From the NCBI RefSeq assembly GCF_019375475.1, contig NZ_JAHXGQ010000002.1, positions 558,001 through 622,000 of the forward strand: a DNA stretch of 64,000 bases. The letters run 5' to 3'. This document shows, in pieces, positions 16,713 through 25,399 of the stretch; position 1 is the first letter of the stretch; each line of letters starts with the position of its first letter. The translations under genes were made by a program, and so were the position numbers. Origin of the DNA: Saccharothrix obliqua. Lineage in GTDB: Bacteria > Actinomycetota > Actinomycetes > Mycobacteriales > Pseudonocardiaceae. The notes beneath the pieces were generated by a model. That model was not told where the DNA came from. It made no database searches and was given only the letters and a program-made list of their open reading frames with translations.

Positions 16713-18407
16713 TTGCACAGCACGATGCCGGACGCCCCGCTGACCACCGCCCGCATCCTGCGGTACGCCACCACGGTCCACGCCTCCTCCCAGGTCGCCA
16801 CGTGGAACGGCGAAGGGCTCGACACGAGGAGTTACGCGGAGGTCGGCGAGCGGGCGGCACGCCTGGCTCACGCGCTCCGCGACCGGCTGGGCACCCGCAC
16901 CGACGAGCAGAGTGTGATCGGGACGCTCATGTGGAACAACGCCCGGCACCTCGAACTCTTCGCCGCGGTTCCCGCGATGGGCTCCGTGCTGCACACGGTG
17001 AACTGGCGGATGCCCGCGGACCAGATGACCCACACCATCGCCCACGCCGGTGACGAAGTGCTCGTCGTGGACGCCGACCTGTTGGAACCGCTCGCCCCGG
17101 TGCTCGCGCGGCTGCCGGACACCGTGCGGCACGTCGTCGTCGCCGGTCCCGGCGACCACGAGGCGCTGTCCGGGTTCACCGGCGGGGTGCACGACTACGA
17201 GGAGCTGATCACCGGCCTCCCCGGCGACCACCCCTGGCAGGACCGCCTGGACGAGCACTCCGCCGCGATGATCTGCTACACCACCGGCACCACCGGGAAG
17301 CCCAAGGGCGTGGTCTACAGCCACCGCTCGATCTTCCTGCACTGCTACCAGGTGCTGTCGCCGAGCCACTACGGCATCAGCCCGCACGACACCCTCTTCC
17401 CGGTGGTGCCCATGTACCACGCGGGCGGCTGGTGCATCCCGCACGCGGCCTTCTTCACCGGCGCGGGGTTGCTGCTGCCCGACCGCTTCACCGGGGCCGC
17501 GCCGCTCGCCCGCATGATCGACCGGGGCCGGCCCACCTTCAGCGCCGCCGTGCCCACCGTCTGGTCCTCGCTGCTGCCGGAACTGGACACCCGCGCGCAC
17601 GACACCGCGAGCCTGACCCGGGTCTACGTGGGCGGTTCGGCTTGTCCGCCCGCCCTGATAGCCGCGTACCGCGACCGGCACGCCATCGAACTCCTGCACG
17701 GCTGGGGCATGACCGAGACCATGGGGTTGGTCAGCGCGGCGGTGCCACCCCGCGGTGCGGACGCCGACGAGGAGTGGGCCTACCGCCTCAGCCAGGGGCG
17801 TTTCCCGCCATCGGTGGAGTTCCGGCTCGTCGACCCCGACGGCGCTCCGGTGCCCCACGACGGCGTGGCCACCGGCGAACTCCACCTGCGTGGTCCCGAC
17901 GTGACCTGTGCCTACCACGGCGAAGGCGCACCCGAGGAGCACTTCACCGCGGACGGCTGGCTGCGGACCGGCGACGTGGGGTCGATCAGCCCCGACGGCT
18001 ACCTGAGGCTGACCGACCGCGTGAAGGACGTCATCAAGTCCGGCGGCGAGTCGATTTCCAGCGTACGGCTGGAGAACGCGCTGATGGAGCACGCCGCGGT
18101 GGCCGAGGCCGCCGTCATCGCGGTGCCCGACGACCGCTGGGGCGAGCGCCCGTTGGCCGCGGTGTCGTTGCGGCACAACGGAACAGACCCGGCCGAGCTG
18201 CGTGACTTCCTGGCCGAGCGCCTCGACGCGTGGATGGTGCCCGAGCGCTGGGCGGTCCTGCCCGCGGTGCCCAAGACCTCGGTGGGCAAGTACGACAAGG
18301 GCGCCATCCGGGACCAGTACGCGCACGGGCTGCTGCCCGTCGTGCGGCTCGACCGGCACCACGGCGCCCGAGCCGACACCGGGCGGCCGGGACTCGTCAA
18401 CGGGTGA
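16713..18407 (+). CDS. Fatty acyl-CoA ligase (AMP-binding), paralogue 2
   Basis: A 564-aa ANL-superfamily ligase, closely similar along its length to the copy at 5936, including the first residues MHSTMPD. Motifs: YTTGTTGKPKG (ATP P-loop), HGWGMTET (A5), GWLRTGDVG (A7), RVKDVIKSGGESIS (hinge) and PKTSVGKYDK with the catalytic lysine. The start is TTG at 16713, six bases after GGGAGG; the copy at 5936 has ATG at the equivalent codon. The C-terminus runs about 10 residues further than paralogue 1. It lies 116 bp upstream of leuA in the same direction and may be co-transcribed, which links acyl activation to 2-oxoacid chain extension in this block. Confidence 0.9.
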   Translation: MHSTMPDAPLTTARILRYATTVHASSQVATWNGEGLDTRSYAEVGERAARLAHALRDRLGTRTDEQSVIGTLMWNNARHLELFAAVPAMGSVLHTVNWRMPADQMTHTIAHAGDEVLVVDADLLEPLAPVLARLPDTVRHVVVAGPGDHEALSGFTGGVHDYEELITGLPGDHPWQDRLDEHSAAMICYTTGTTGKPKGVVYSHRSIFLHCYQVLSPSHYGISPHDTLFPVVPMYHAGGWCIPHAAFFTGAGLLLPDRFTGAAPLARMIDRGRPTFSAAVPTVWSSLLPELDTRAHDTASLTRVYVGGSACPPALIAAYRDRHAIELLHGWGMTETMGLVSAAVPPRGADADEEWAYRLSQGRFPPSVEFRLVDPDGAPVPHDGVATGELHLRGPDVTCAYHGEGAPEEHFTADGWLRTGDVGSISPDGYLRLTDRVKDVIKSGGESISSVRLENALMEHAAVAEAAVIAVPDDRWGERPLAAVSLRHNGTDPAELRDFLAERLDAWMVPERWAVLPAVPKTSVGKYDKGAIRDQYAHGLLPVVRLDRHHGARADTGRPGLVNG

Positions 18408-18523
18408 CGCCCTTCCGCCCGCTCCGGCGGAACCCACCCCGGGGGACGAACCACATCCCGTTCTCGTGCCGGGACCCCGCGTCGACGGGGTGCCGGCCCC
18501 ACGAAGACCGAGGAGAGCAAGAG

Positions 18524-20218
18524 ATGAGCTTTTCCCCAGACCGGCACCGCGCGTTCCGCGCCCGCGACATGGGCGCGCAGAAACCCAGCGGGATGCCCGT
18601 GCACAAGTACGCCCCCTACCAACCCATCGGGCTGGCGGACCGCACCTGGCCCGACCGGCAGCCGACCCGCGCGCCGCTGTGGGGCAGCGTGGACCTGCGT
18701 GACGGCAACCAGGCCCTGCTGGAGCCGATGGACGTCGCCCGCAAGCGGGTGCTGTTCGACCTCCTGGTCTCCATGGGGTTCAAGGAGATCGAGGTGGGCT
18801 ACCCCGCCTCGTCGCAGGACGACTACGACTTCGTCCGGCACCTGATCGAAACGGACTCCATCCCCGACGACGTCATCATCCAGGTCCTCTGCTCCATGCG
18901 GATCGACGCGATCGAGCGGAGCGTCGAAGCGGTGCGCGGAGCACCCAGGGCGGTGCTCCAGTACATCAACCCGACCTCCGCCGCGCAGCGCCGGGTCGTC
19001 TTCCGCGCCACCCGCGCGGAAACCGTGGCGCTGGCGCTCAACGGCACCCGGCACGCCGTGCGGCTCCAGGAGCGACTGCGGGAGACCGAGCTGTACCTGT
19101 CCTACGTGCCGGAGTCCTGGAGCCAGACCGAACCGGACTTCGCGGTGGAGATCTGCAACGCGGTGCAGGAGTATTGCGCTCCCCGCACGGACCGCACGCT
19201 GCGGATCGCGCTGCCCGTGACGGTGGAGTGCTTCCCCCCGCACGAGTTGGCGGACCGCATCGAGTACACGTGCCGGCACCTGGCGCACCGGGACCGGACC
19301 ATCCTGACCCTGCACCCGCACAACGACCGCGGCAGCGCCGTGGCGGCGACCGAACTGGCCGTCCTCGCGGGTGTCGACCGGGTGGAGGGCTGCCTGTTCG
19401 GCAACGGCGAGCGCACGGGCAACGTGTGCCTGCCCACCCTGGCGATGAACCTGTACTCCCAGGGCATCGACCCCGAACTCGACCTGCGCGACCTGGACCG
19501 CGTCCGCGCCGTCGTCGAGGAGTGCAACCAGATCCCGATCTCCGCCCGCCACCCGTGGGTGGGCGAGTTCGTCTACACCTCCTTCGCCGGCACGCACCAG
19601 GACGCCATCGCCAAGGGCCTCAAGGCCCGCGAGGAGGCGGGCGACCCCGACGCCGTCTGGGACGTGCCCTACCTCGCCGTCGACCCGCGCGACATCGGGC
19701 GCAGCTACCAGGCGCTGATCCGCATCAACACCCAGTCCGGCAAGGGCGGCATCGCCCACCTGCTGCTCAGCACGCGCGGCCTGCCGCTACCCCGGCCGTT
19801 GCAGATCGACTTCGCCCACGTCATGCAGAAGTTCTGCGAGCAGCGCGGTGGCGAGGTCGGCGCGGACGAGCTGTGGGAGCAGTTCGCGCGGCGGTACGTG
19901 ACGCCGGGCGAGTCGGCGGCAGACCTCCTGGAGGTCCCCGCCACCGAGTTGACGCCCGGGAACTGGAAGAACTCGGTGAGCCGAGTGTTCGACGCCCGGG
20001 AGGTACCCGGCGCGGTCCAGGGCGTCACCGTGGAACGGCTGAAGGGACGCCCCGGGTACGCCGCCTTCTGCGAGACGGCGGTGCACGGGCGATCCCTGTG
20101 GGGCGTGGGCATCCACGCCGACGAGGCGGAAGCGGTCCGGGGTGCCGCGCTCGCCGCCGCCCGCCGGAGCCTGGACGAGCAGCGGGCCGCACCGCACGCC
20201 GAGGAGCCCGTCGCCTGA
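18524..20218 (+). CDS. leuA: 2-isopropylmalate synthase (LeuA) homologue, divergent pocket and short regulatory domain
   Basis: A 564-aa type-II LeuA that condenses acetyl-CoA with a 2-oxoacid. Catalytic motifs are kept: SVDLRDGNQAL, VTVE, LTLHPHNDRGSAVAATE with the metal-binding His pair, and GCLFGNGERTGN. The C-terminal WGVGI motif of the family is present. Two things differ from the ordinary actinobacterial enzyme as I remember it. The strand usually reading VHLYNAT is here LQYINPT, changing residues that line the 2-oxoacid pocket, and the span between the DELWEQF helix and GRSLWGVGI is about 30 residues shorter than in the leucine-feedback domain. A relaxed or altered substrate and weaker feedback are inferences. 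ATG 18524 follows AGGAGAG. Confidence 0.88.
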   Translation: MSFSPDRHRAFRARDMGAQKPSGMPVHKYAPYQPIGLADRTWPDRQPTRAPLWGSVDLRDGNQALLEPMDVARKRVLFDLLVSMGFKEIEVGYPASSQDDYDFVRHLIETDSIPDDVIIQVLCSMRIDAIERSVEAVRGAPRAVLQYINPTSAAQRRVVFRATRAETVALALNGTRHAVRLQERLRETELYLSYVPESWSQTEPDFAVEICNAVQEYCAPRTDRTLRIALPVTVECFPPHELADRIEYTCRHLAHRDRTILTLHPHNDRGSAVAATELAVLAGVDRVEGCLFGNGERTGNVCLPTLAMNLYSQGIDPELDLRDLDRVRAVVEECNQIPISARHPWVGEFVYTSFAGTHQDAIAKGLKAREEAGDPDAVWDVPYLAVDPRDIGRSYQALIRINTQSGKGGIAHLLLSTRGLPLPRPLQIDFAHVMQKFCEQRGGEVGADELWEQFARRYVTPGESAADLLEVPATELTPGNWKNSVSRVFDAREVPGAVQGVTVERLKGRPGYAAFCETAVHGRSLWGVGIHADEAEAVRGAALAAARRSLDEQRAAPHAEEPVA

Positions 20219-20276
20219 GTGCTCGACCGGCCCCGCACCCAAGAGGTCCCGCACCACTACGTGAGGAGAGGATGCC

Positions 20277-21308
20277 ATGTCGCACAGCAGGAGCATTCGC
20301 CTGGCGGTGGTACCCGGCGACGGCATCGGTCCGGAGGTGGTGGCGGAAGGGCTGAAGGTCCTGGCCGCCGTGCTGCCCCAGGACGTCAAGCTGGAGACCA
20401 CCGAGTACGACCTCGGCGCGAAGCGGTGGCACGCCACCGGGGAGACCCTGCCGGACGCCGACCTCCGGTCGCTCCGGCAGCACGACGCGATCCTGCTCGG
20501 CGCGATCGGCGACCCCACCGTCCCGTCCGGTGTCCTGGAACGCGGCCTGCTGCTCAAGCTGCGCTTCGCCTTCGACCACTACGTGAACCTGCGCCCCGGC
20601 AGGCGCCACGCGAGCGACGGCCCGGCCGTCGACTTCGTCGTGGTCCGGGAGGGCACCGAGGGCCTGTACGCGGGCAACGGCGGCACGCTGCGCACCGGCA
20701 CCCCCGCCGAGGTGGCCACCGAGGTGAGCGTCAACACCGCCTACGGGGTGGAGCGGGTGATCCGCTACGCCTTCGAGCGCGCCGAAGCCCGGCCCCGCCG
20801 GAGGTTGACGCTGGTGCACAAGAACAACGTGCTCGTGCACGCCGGGGGGCTGTGGCAGCGCACCTTCGCCGCGGTCGCCGCCGAGCACCCCGCCGTCACC
20901 ACCGACTACCTGCACGTCGACGCCGCCACGATCTTCTTCGTCACCCGGCCCGAGCGGTTCGACGTGATCGTCACCGACAACCTCTTCGGCGACATCCTCA
21001 CCGACCTGGCCGCGGCCGTGACCGGCGGCATCGGCCTGGCCGCCAGCGGCAACATCAACCCGACCGGGGCCTACCCCTCGATGTTCGAACCGGTCCACGG
21101 CTCCGCGCCGGACATCGCGGGCACCGGCCGGGCCGACCCGACCGCGACCGTGCGGTCCGTCGCGCTGCTCCTGCGCCACCTCGGCCACGCCCGGGAGGCG
21201 GACCGGGTCGACGCCGCCGTCGCCGCCGACCTGGCCGAGCGCGACCCGGCGGCGGCGCGCGGCACCGAGCAGGTCGGCGACGCGCTCGCCGCGCGCCTGG
21301 CGGGTTGA
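20277..21308 (+). CDS. leuB: 3-isopropylmalate dehydrogenase (LeuB)
   Basis: A 343-aa beta-decarboxylating dehydrogenase that oxidises and decarboxylates 3-isopropylmalate or homologues using NAD+. Motifs: [27 protein letters not shown] with the substrate-binding arginines, [21 protein letters not shown] with the catalytic Lys, [12 protein letters not shown] with metal-binding Asp residues, and [19 protein letters not shown] for NAD binding. Length is normal. The start ATG at 20277 is preceded by AGGAGAGG, 58 bp after leuA. A 216-bp C-rich stretch separates it from leuC, an unusual gap inside a leu operon. Confidence 0.92.
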   Translation: MSHSRSIRLAVVPGDGIGPEVVAEGLKVLAAVLPQDVKLETTEYDLGAKRWHATGETLPDADLRSLRQHDAILLGAIGDPTVPSGVLERGLLLKLRFAFDHYVNLRPGRRHASDGPAVDFVVVREGTEGLYAGNGGTLRTGTPAEVATEVSVNTAYGVERVIRYAFERAEARPRRRLTLVHKNNVLVHAGGLWQRTFAAVAAEHPAVTTDYLHVDAATIFFVTRPERFDVIVTDNLFGDILTDLAAAVTGGIGLAASGNINPTGAYPSMFEPVHGSAPDIAGTGRADPTATVRSVALLLRHLGHAREADRVDAAVAADLAERDPAAARGTEQVGDALAARLAG

Positions 21309-21524
21309 GCCGTCCCCCGACCCACCGCTCCCCACTCGCCCCACGAACCCACCCAACCCGCCGACCACACCACCGCCCCCACCCGCCCGGCGGGTCGAGC
21401 CTTCCCGCCGACCACACCACCGCTCCCCCACCCGCAGATCGGCGACACCCCCGCTACCCGCCCCACAGACCAACCCAACCCACACAGCACAGCCCGCTCC
21501 CACCCCACCGCTCGGAGGAAGCTC
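21309..21524 (+). promoter_or_regulatory. C-rich, G-poor spacer between leuB and leuC (possible Rho-utilisation site)
   Basis: The coding strand here is a run of C and A with very few G and little T, unlike anything else in the window. C-rich, G-poor RNA is the known signature of Rho-utilisation (rut) sites, so the spacer may cause conditional Rho-dependent termination between leuAB and leuCD. It also contains a 20-bp direct repeat. No ORF is supported. Confidence 0.4.
21357..21423 (+). repeat. 20-bp direct repeat pair in the leuB-leuC spacer
   Basis: The sequence at 21357-21376 recurs exactly at 21404-21423, 47 bp downstream. Flanking CCCCCACCCG-like and GGCGGGT-GAGCC-like sequences are also partly repeated, which suggests a local duplication of the spacer. 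Confidence 0.75.
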
Positions 21525-22949
21525 ATGGCCAAGACACTGGCGGAGAAGGTCTGGGACGACCACGTCGTCCGGCGCGCCGAGGGCGAGCCGGACCTGCTCT
21601 ACGTCGACCTGCACCTGCTGCACGAGGTGACGTGCCCGCAGGCGTTCGACGGGCTGCGCAAGGCCGGCCGGCGCGTGCGGCGCGCCGACCTCACCATCGC
21701 GACCGAGGACCACAACACACCCACCATCGACATCGACAAGCCGATCGCGGACCCGGTGTCCCGCCTCCAGCTGGAGACGCTGCGGAAGAACTGCGCGGAG
21801 CACGGGGTCCGGCTGCACCCGCTGGGCGACGTCGAGCAGGGCATCGTCCACGTGGTCGGGCCGCAGCTCGGGTTGACCCAGCCCGGGATGACCGTGGTCT
21901 GCGGCGACAGCCACACCTCCACCCACGGCGCGTTCGGCGCGCTGGCCTTCGGCATCGGCACCAGCCAGGTCGAGCACGTCCTGGCCAGCCAGACGCTGCC
22001 GATGTCCCCGTTCCGGACGATGGCCGTCACGGTCGAGGGCGAGCTGCCGCCCGGCGTCGTGGCGAAGGACCTGATCCTGGCCGTGATCGCCCGGATCGGC
22101 ACCGGCGGCGGCCAGGGCCACGTCATCGAGTACCGCGGCCCGGCCATCGAGAAGCTCTCGATGGAGGCCCGGATGACGGTGTGCAACATGTCGATCGAGG
22201 CGGGCGCCCGCGCCGGGATGATCGCCCCGGACGAGACCACCTTCGCCTACCTCAAGGACCGCCCGCACGCGCCCAAGGGCGCCGACTGGGACGCCGCCGT
22301 CGCCGACTGGCGCGCCCTGCGCACCGACGACGACGCGACCTTCGACCGCGAGGTCGTCATCGACGCCTCCACCCTCTCCCCGTTCGTCACCTGGGGCACG
22401 AACCCGGCGCAGGGCGCACCGCTGTCGGCCTCCGTCCCCGACCCGGCCGGCTTCGCCGACGCCGGCGAGCGGCTGGCCGCCGAGAAGGCGCTGGAGTACA
22501 TGGGGTTGACGGCCGGCCAGCCGTTGCGGGAGATCGCGGTGGACACCGTCTTCCTCGGGTCGTGCACCAACGGGCGGATCGAGGACCTGCGTGCCGCCGC
22601 CGCCGTGCTGCGGGGGCGTTCGGTGGCCGACGGGGTGCGGATGCTGGTCGTGCCCGGGTCGGTGCGCGTCGCGCTCAAGGCCGTGGAAGAGGGGCTGGAC
22701 AAGGTGTTCACCGCCGCCGGCGCCGAGTGGCGGCACGCGGGCTGCTCCATGTGCCTGGGCATGAACCCCGACCAGTTGTCGCCCGGCGAGCGGGCCGCGT
22801 CCACCTCCAACCGCAACTTCGAGGGCAGGCAGGGCAGGGGCGGCCGGACGCACCTGGTCTCCCCGCAGGTCGCGGCCACCACCGCGGTCCTCGGCCACCT
22901 GGCCTCGCCCGCCGACCTGTCCGACCTGCCCGCGACCACCGGAGCCTGA
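21525..22949 (+). CDS. leuC: 3-isopropylmalate dehydratase large subunit (LeuC)
   Basis: A 474-aa aconitase-family protein that, with LeuD, isomerises 2- to 3-isopropylmalate using a [4Fe-4S] cluster. The three cluster cysteines are visible: [10 protein letters not shown] (first) and [11 protein letters not shown] (second and third). [19 protein letters not shown] and [10 protein letters not shown] are further family signatures, and the length is standard. The ATG at 21525 is preceded by CGGAGGA. It ends 6 bp before leuD. Nothing suggests altered catalysis. Confidence 0.95.
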   Translation: MAKTLAEKVWDDHVVRRAEGEPDLLYVDLHLLHEVTCPQAFDGLRKAGRRVRRADLTIATEDHNTPTIDIDKPIADPVSRLQLETLRKNCAEHGVRLHPLGDVEQGIVHVVGPQLGLTQPGMTVVCGDSHTSTHGAFGALAFGIGTSQVEHVLASQTLPMSPFRTMAVTVEGELPPGVVAKDLILAVIARIGTGGGQGHVIEYRGPAIEKLSMEARMTVCNMSIEAGARAGMIAPDETTFAYLKDRPHAPKGADWDAAVADWRALRTDDDATFDREVVIDASTLSPFVTWGTNPAQGAPLSASVPDPAGFADAGERLAAEKALEYMGLTAGQPLREIAVDTVFLGSCTNGRIEDLRAAAAVLRGRSVADGVRMLVVPGSVRVALKAVEEGLDKVFTAAGAEWRHAGCSMCLGMNPDQLSPGERAASTSNRNFEGRQGRGGRTHLVSPQVAATTAVLGHLASPADLSDLPATTGA

Positions 22950-22955
22950 GCCGCC

Positions 22956-23549
22956 ATGGAACCCTTCACCACGCACACCGGCCGGGCGGTCCCGTTGCGC
23001 CGCGGCAACGTCGACACCGACCAGATCATCCCCGCCCGCTGGCTGAAGAAGGTCACCCGGGACGGCTTCGAGGACGGGCTCTTCGACGCCTGGCGCAAGG
23101 ACCCGGAGTTCGTCCTCAACCAGCCCGCCCGCCGGGGCGCGACCGTGTTGGTGGCCGGGATGGACTTCGGCACCGGCTCGTCGCGCGAGCACGCCGTCTG
23201 GGCGTTGCAGAACTACGGCTTCAAGGTCGTCATCTCGGCGCGCTTCGGCGACATCTTCCGCGGCAACTCGCTCAAGAACGGCCTGCCGGCCGTGACCCTG
23301 CCGCAGGAGACCGTCGACCGGCTGTGGGCGCTGACCGAGGCCGACCCCGCGGCCGAGGTGACCGTGGACCTGCTCGACCGCGAGGTCCGCGCCGCGGGGA
23401 TCACGGCGGGTTTCGAGCTGGACGACAACGCCCGATGGCGGCTGCTGCACGGCTTGGACGACATCAGCCTGACGCTGGAGCACGAAGCCCGCATCGCGGA
23501 GTACGAGCAGCGCCGCCCCTCGTACCGGCCACGTACCCGCAACCGGTAG
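22956..23549 (+). CDS. leuD: 3-isopropylmalate dehydratase small subunit (LeuD)
   Basis: A 197-aa partner of LeuC carrying the swivelling substrate-recognition domain. Typical sequences: [18 protein letters not shown] near the N-terminus, [15 protein letters not shown] in the middle, and [22 protein letters not shown]. Length is normal. It starts 6 bp after leuC, so the two are co-translated. The C-terminus ends in a short basic tail. A 155-bp gap then leads to the sigma factor gene. Confidence 0.95.
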   Translation: MEPFTTHTGRAVPLRRGNVDTDQIIPARWLKKVTRDGFEDGLFDAWRKDPEFVLNQPARRGATVLVAGMDFGTGSSREHAVWALQNYGFKVVISARFGDIFRGNSLKNGLPAVTLPQETVDRLWALTEADPAAEVTVDLLDREVRAAGITAGFELDDNARWRLLHGLDDISLTLEHEARIAEYEQRRPSYRPRTRNR

Positions 23550-23704
23550 CCGACGGCTTCGCCCGTGCGCACGCCCCACCGACGTCGGTCCGGTGGGGCA
23601 GCGCCGCCGCGGTCCGGTGAGACGCGGGACACAATTCCGTGCTGCCACGTCACGTCCCGCACGTCGGGGACGCTCTTGGTCGGTGCACAGCGATCGGAGG
23701 CGTC

Positions 23705-24592
23705 GTGACTGATCCCGCTACCCGGGGGTTCCTGGAGCACCGCGAACTGCTGTTCGCCATCGCGTACACCATGCTCGGCAGCGTGTCCGACACCGAGGAC
23801 GTGCTCCAGGAGACCTGGCTGTCGTGGTCGCGCGCGGAGTGGGAGCGGGTCGACAACCCGCGTGCCTACCTGGTGCGCATCGCGGTCAACCAGGCCCTCG
23901 CCCGCCGAGCCGCCCTCAACCGCCGCCGGGAGACCTACGTCGGCCAGTGGCTGCCCGAACCGGTGGTGACCGACGCCGATCCCCTCGCGCGGGCCGAGTC
24001 GTCCTCGATGGCGTTGCTGGTCGTGCTGGAAACCCTCAGCCCGGCCGAACGCGCGGTGTTCGTGCTGCACGAGGCGTTCGGCTACGCGCACACCGACATC
24101 GCCGCCATGCTCGGCCGCACCCCCGAAGCCGTGCGGCAACTCGCCCACCGCGCCCGGCGGCACGTGCGGGCCCGACGCCCCCGCTACCGGGTCGACGCAC
24201 GCGTGCAGCAACAGGCGACCGAACGCTTCATCGCCGCCACCCTGGGCGGCGACCTGGACGCGCTCATGGACGTCCTCGCCCCCGACGTGACGCTGTGGAC
24301 CGACGGCGGCGGCAAGGGACCGGCAGCCAGTCTGCACCCCGTCCGCGGTCGGGGTCGGGTCGCCACCCTGCTCACCACCGTCGCGCGGAACGCTCCCGAG
24401 AACGTCGAGATCCGGTACCGCCACGTCAACGGCGACCCGTCCGCGCTGCTGTTCACCGACGCGTCGCCGTTCGCCGTCCTGGTCCTCGACCTCACCGCGG
24501 ACGGCGACCGGGTGCGGGGCGTCTACTCGGTCACCAACCCGGACAAGCTGAGCCGCATCGGCCACAATGATCTCCGTGACGAACCGCGGTGA
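23705..24592 (+). CDS. ECF41-type RNA polymerase sigma factor (SigJ-like)
   Basis: A 295-aa extracytoplasmic-function sigma factor. Region 2 (LLFAIAYTMLGSVSDTEDVLQETWLSW) and region 4 (LSPAERAVFVLHEAFGYAHTDIAAMLGRTPEAVRQLAHRARRHV) occupy the first 165 residues. They are followed by a SnoaL/NTF2-like C-terminal domain that in ECF41 proteins controls activity in place of an anti-sigma factor. The ECF41 motifs WLPEP, DGGGK and NPDKL are all present. The start GTG at 23705 follows GGAGG; the longer frame from 23639 has no ribosome site. ECF41 genes usually adjoin a carboxymuconolactone decarboxylase, oxidoreductase or epimerase gene. Here the next gene is a P-loop kinase, which is atypical. Confidence 0.9.
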   Translation: MTDPATRGFLEHRELLFAIAYTMLGSVSDTEDVLQETWLSWSRAEWERVDNPRAYLVRIAVNQALARRAALNRRRETYVGQWLPEPVVTDADPLARAESSSMALLVVLETLSPAERAVFVLHEAFGYAHTDIAAMLGRTPEAVRQLAHRARRHVRARRPRYRVDARVQQQATERFIAATLGGDLDALMDVLAPDVTLWTDGGGKGPAASLHPVRGRGRVATLLTTVARNAPENVEIRYRHVNGDPSALLFTDASPFAVLVLDLTADGDRVRGVYSVTNPDKLSRIGHNDLRDEPR

Positions 24593-25250
24593 TCTGCGCC
24601 GGCGCCTGGCCCACGTGCGGTGGATCGCGGGCGGCACCGGGGCGGGCAAGAGCACCGTCACGCGACTGCTGGCCGAGCGGCACGGCGCCGTCGTCTACGA
24701 CGGGGACGCGGCCGAGCGGGCCTGGGTACCCCGCTTCACGCCGGACCGCCATCCCCGCGCGTGGGCGGCATTGCGGCTCACGCCCGAGCAGCGCGCCCAG
24801 CGCACGCCCGAGGAGACCTACCGGGAGATGCCCAGCCTGCACGGCGAGACCATCGACCTCCTCGTGGCAGACCTGTTGGCACTGCCCGACGACCGCCCGG
24901 TCCTGGTGGACTACTTCGGCAACACGCCACGCGACATCGCCCCGCTGCTCACCCGGCGAACGCAGGCGATCTTCCTGCTGCCCACACCCGGGTTCCGCCG
25001 GCACGCCCTCACCACGCGCTTCGCGGACCCGGCCCGGGCACACGCCAACTGGGGCTCCGGCGACCACACCCGGGCCCTGGCCAACCGCCTGGCACGCGAC
25101 ACCCTCTGGGACGCCGAACTCCGCCGCCAGGCGACCGAACTGGACCTGCCGACCCTGACCGTCGACGGCACCCGGACCGCCGACGCGGTGGCCACCCACC
25201 TGTCCCACCACTTCCGCCTGACCACGCCTCCTCCCGGTGGCGGTCATTGA
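24567..25250 (+). CDS. P-loop kinase-like NTPase
   Basis: A 227-aa protein with a Walker A motif GGTGAGKST at about residues 22-30, then DGD (a possible Walker B or substrate Asp, as in shikimate and adenylate kinase-type folds), and LVDYFGNTPRDIAPLL. The size and single domain fit a small-molecule kinase or a phosphotransferase of unknown substrate. The start at ATG 24567 overlaps the end of the sigma-factor gene by 26 bp; a GTG three codons later is an alternative. The overlap makes it part of the ECF41 transcript, so it may be a regulated output of that sigma factor. Confidence 0.7.
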   Translation: MISVTNRGDLRRRLAHVRWIAGGTGAGKSTVTRLLAERHGAVVYDGDAAERAWVPRFTPDRHPRAWAALRLTPEQRAQRTPEETYREMPSLHGETIDLLVADLLALPDDRPVLVDYFGNTPRDIAPLLTRRTQAIFLLPTPGFRRHALTTRFADPARAHANWGSGDHTRALANRLARDTLWDAELRRQATELDLPTLTVDGTRTADAVATHLSHHFRLTTPPPGGGH

Positions 25251-25399
25251 GGTTCGCCGGGCCGGTCGTACGCCGCAGCCCGGCGGTGCGGCGCGTCCAA
25301 CGGCCGGGTGCGGGCGAGCCAGGGCCCGCGGGTACGCCGCCGCCTCCAGCCGGCGGTCACCGGGCCGGAGGGCCAGTCGCCGCGTCTTCCGTTACCGGG

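Noticed and set aside
21309..21524. CRISPR array in the repeated C-rich spacer
   Set aside because: Only two copies of one 20-bp repeat, no regular spacers and no cas gene in the window.
20025..23648. A 1207-codon open frame on the minus strand opposite leuABCD
   Set aside because: It lies antisense to four well-conserved genes, is rich in Gly, Arg and His-Val-Asp runs, and has no domain. High GC content removes stop codons from this frame.
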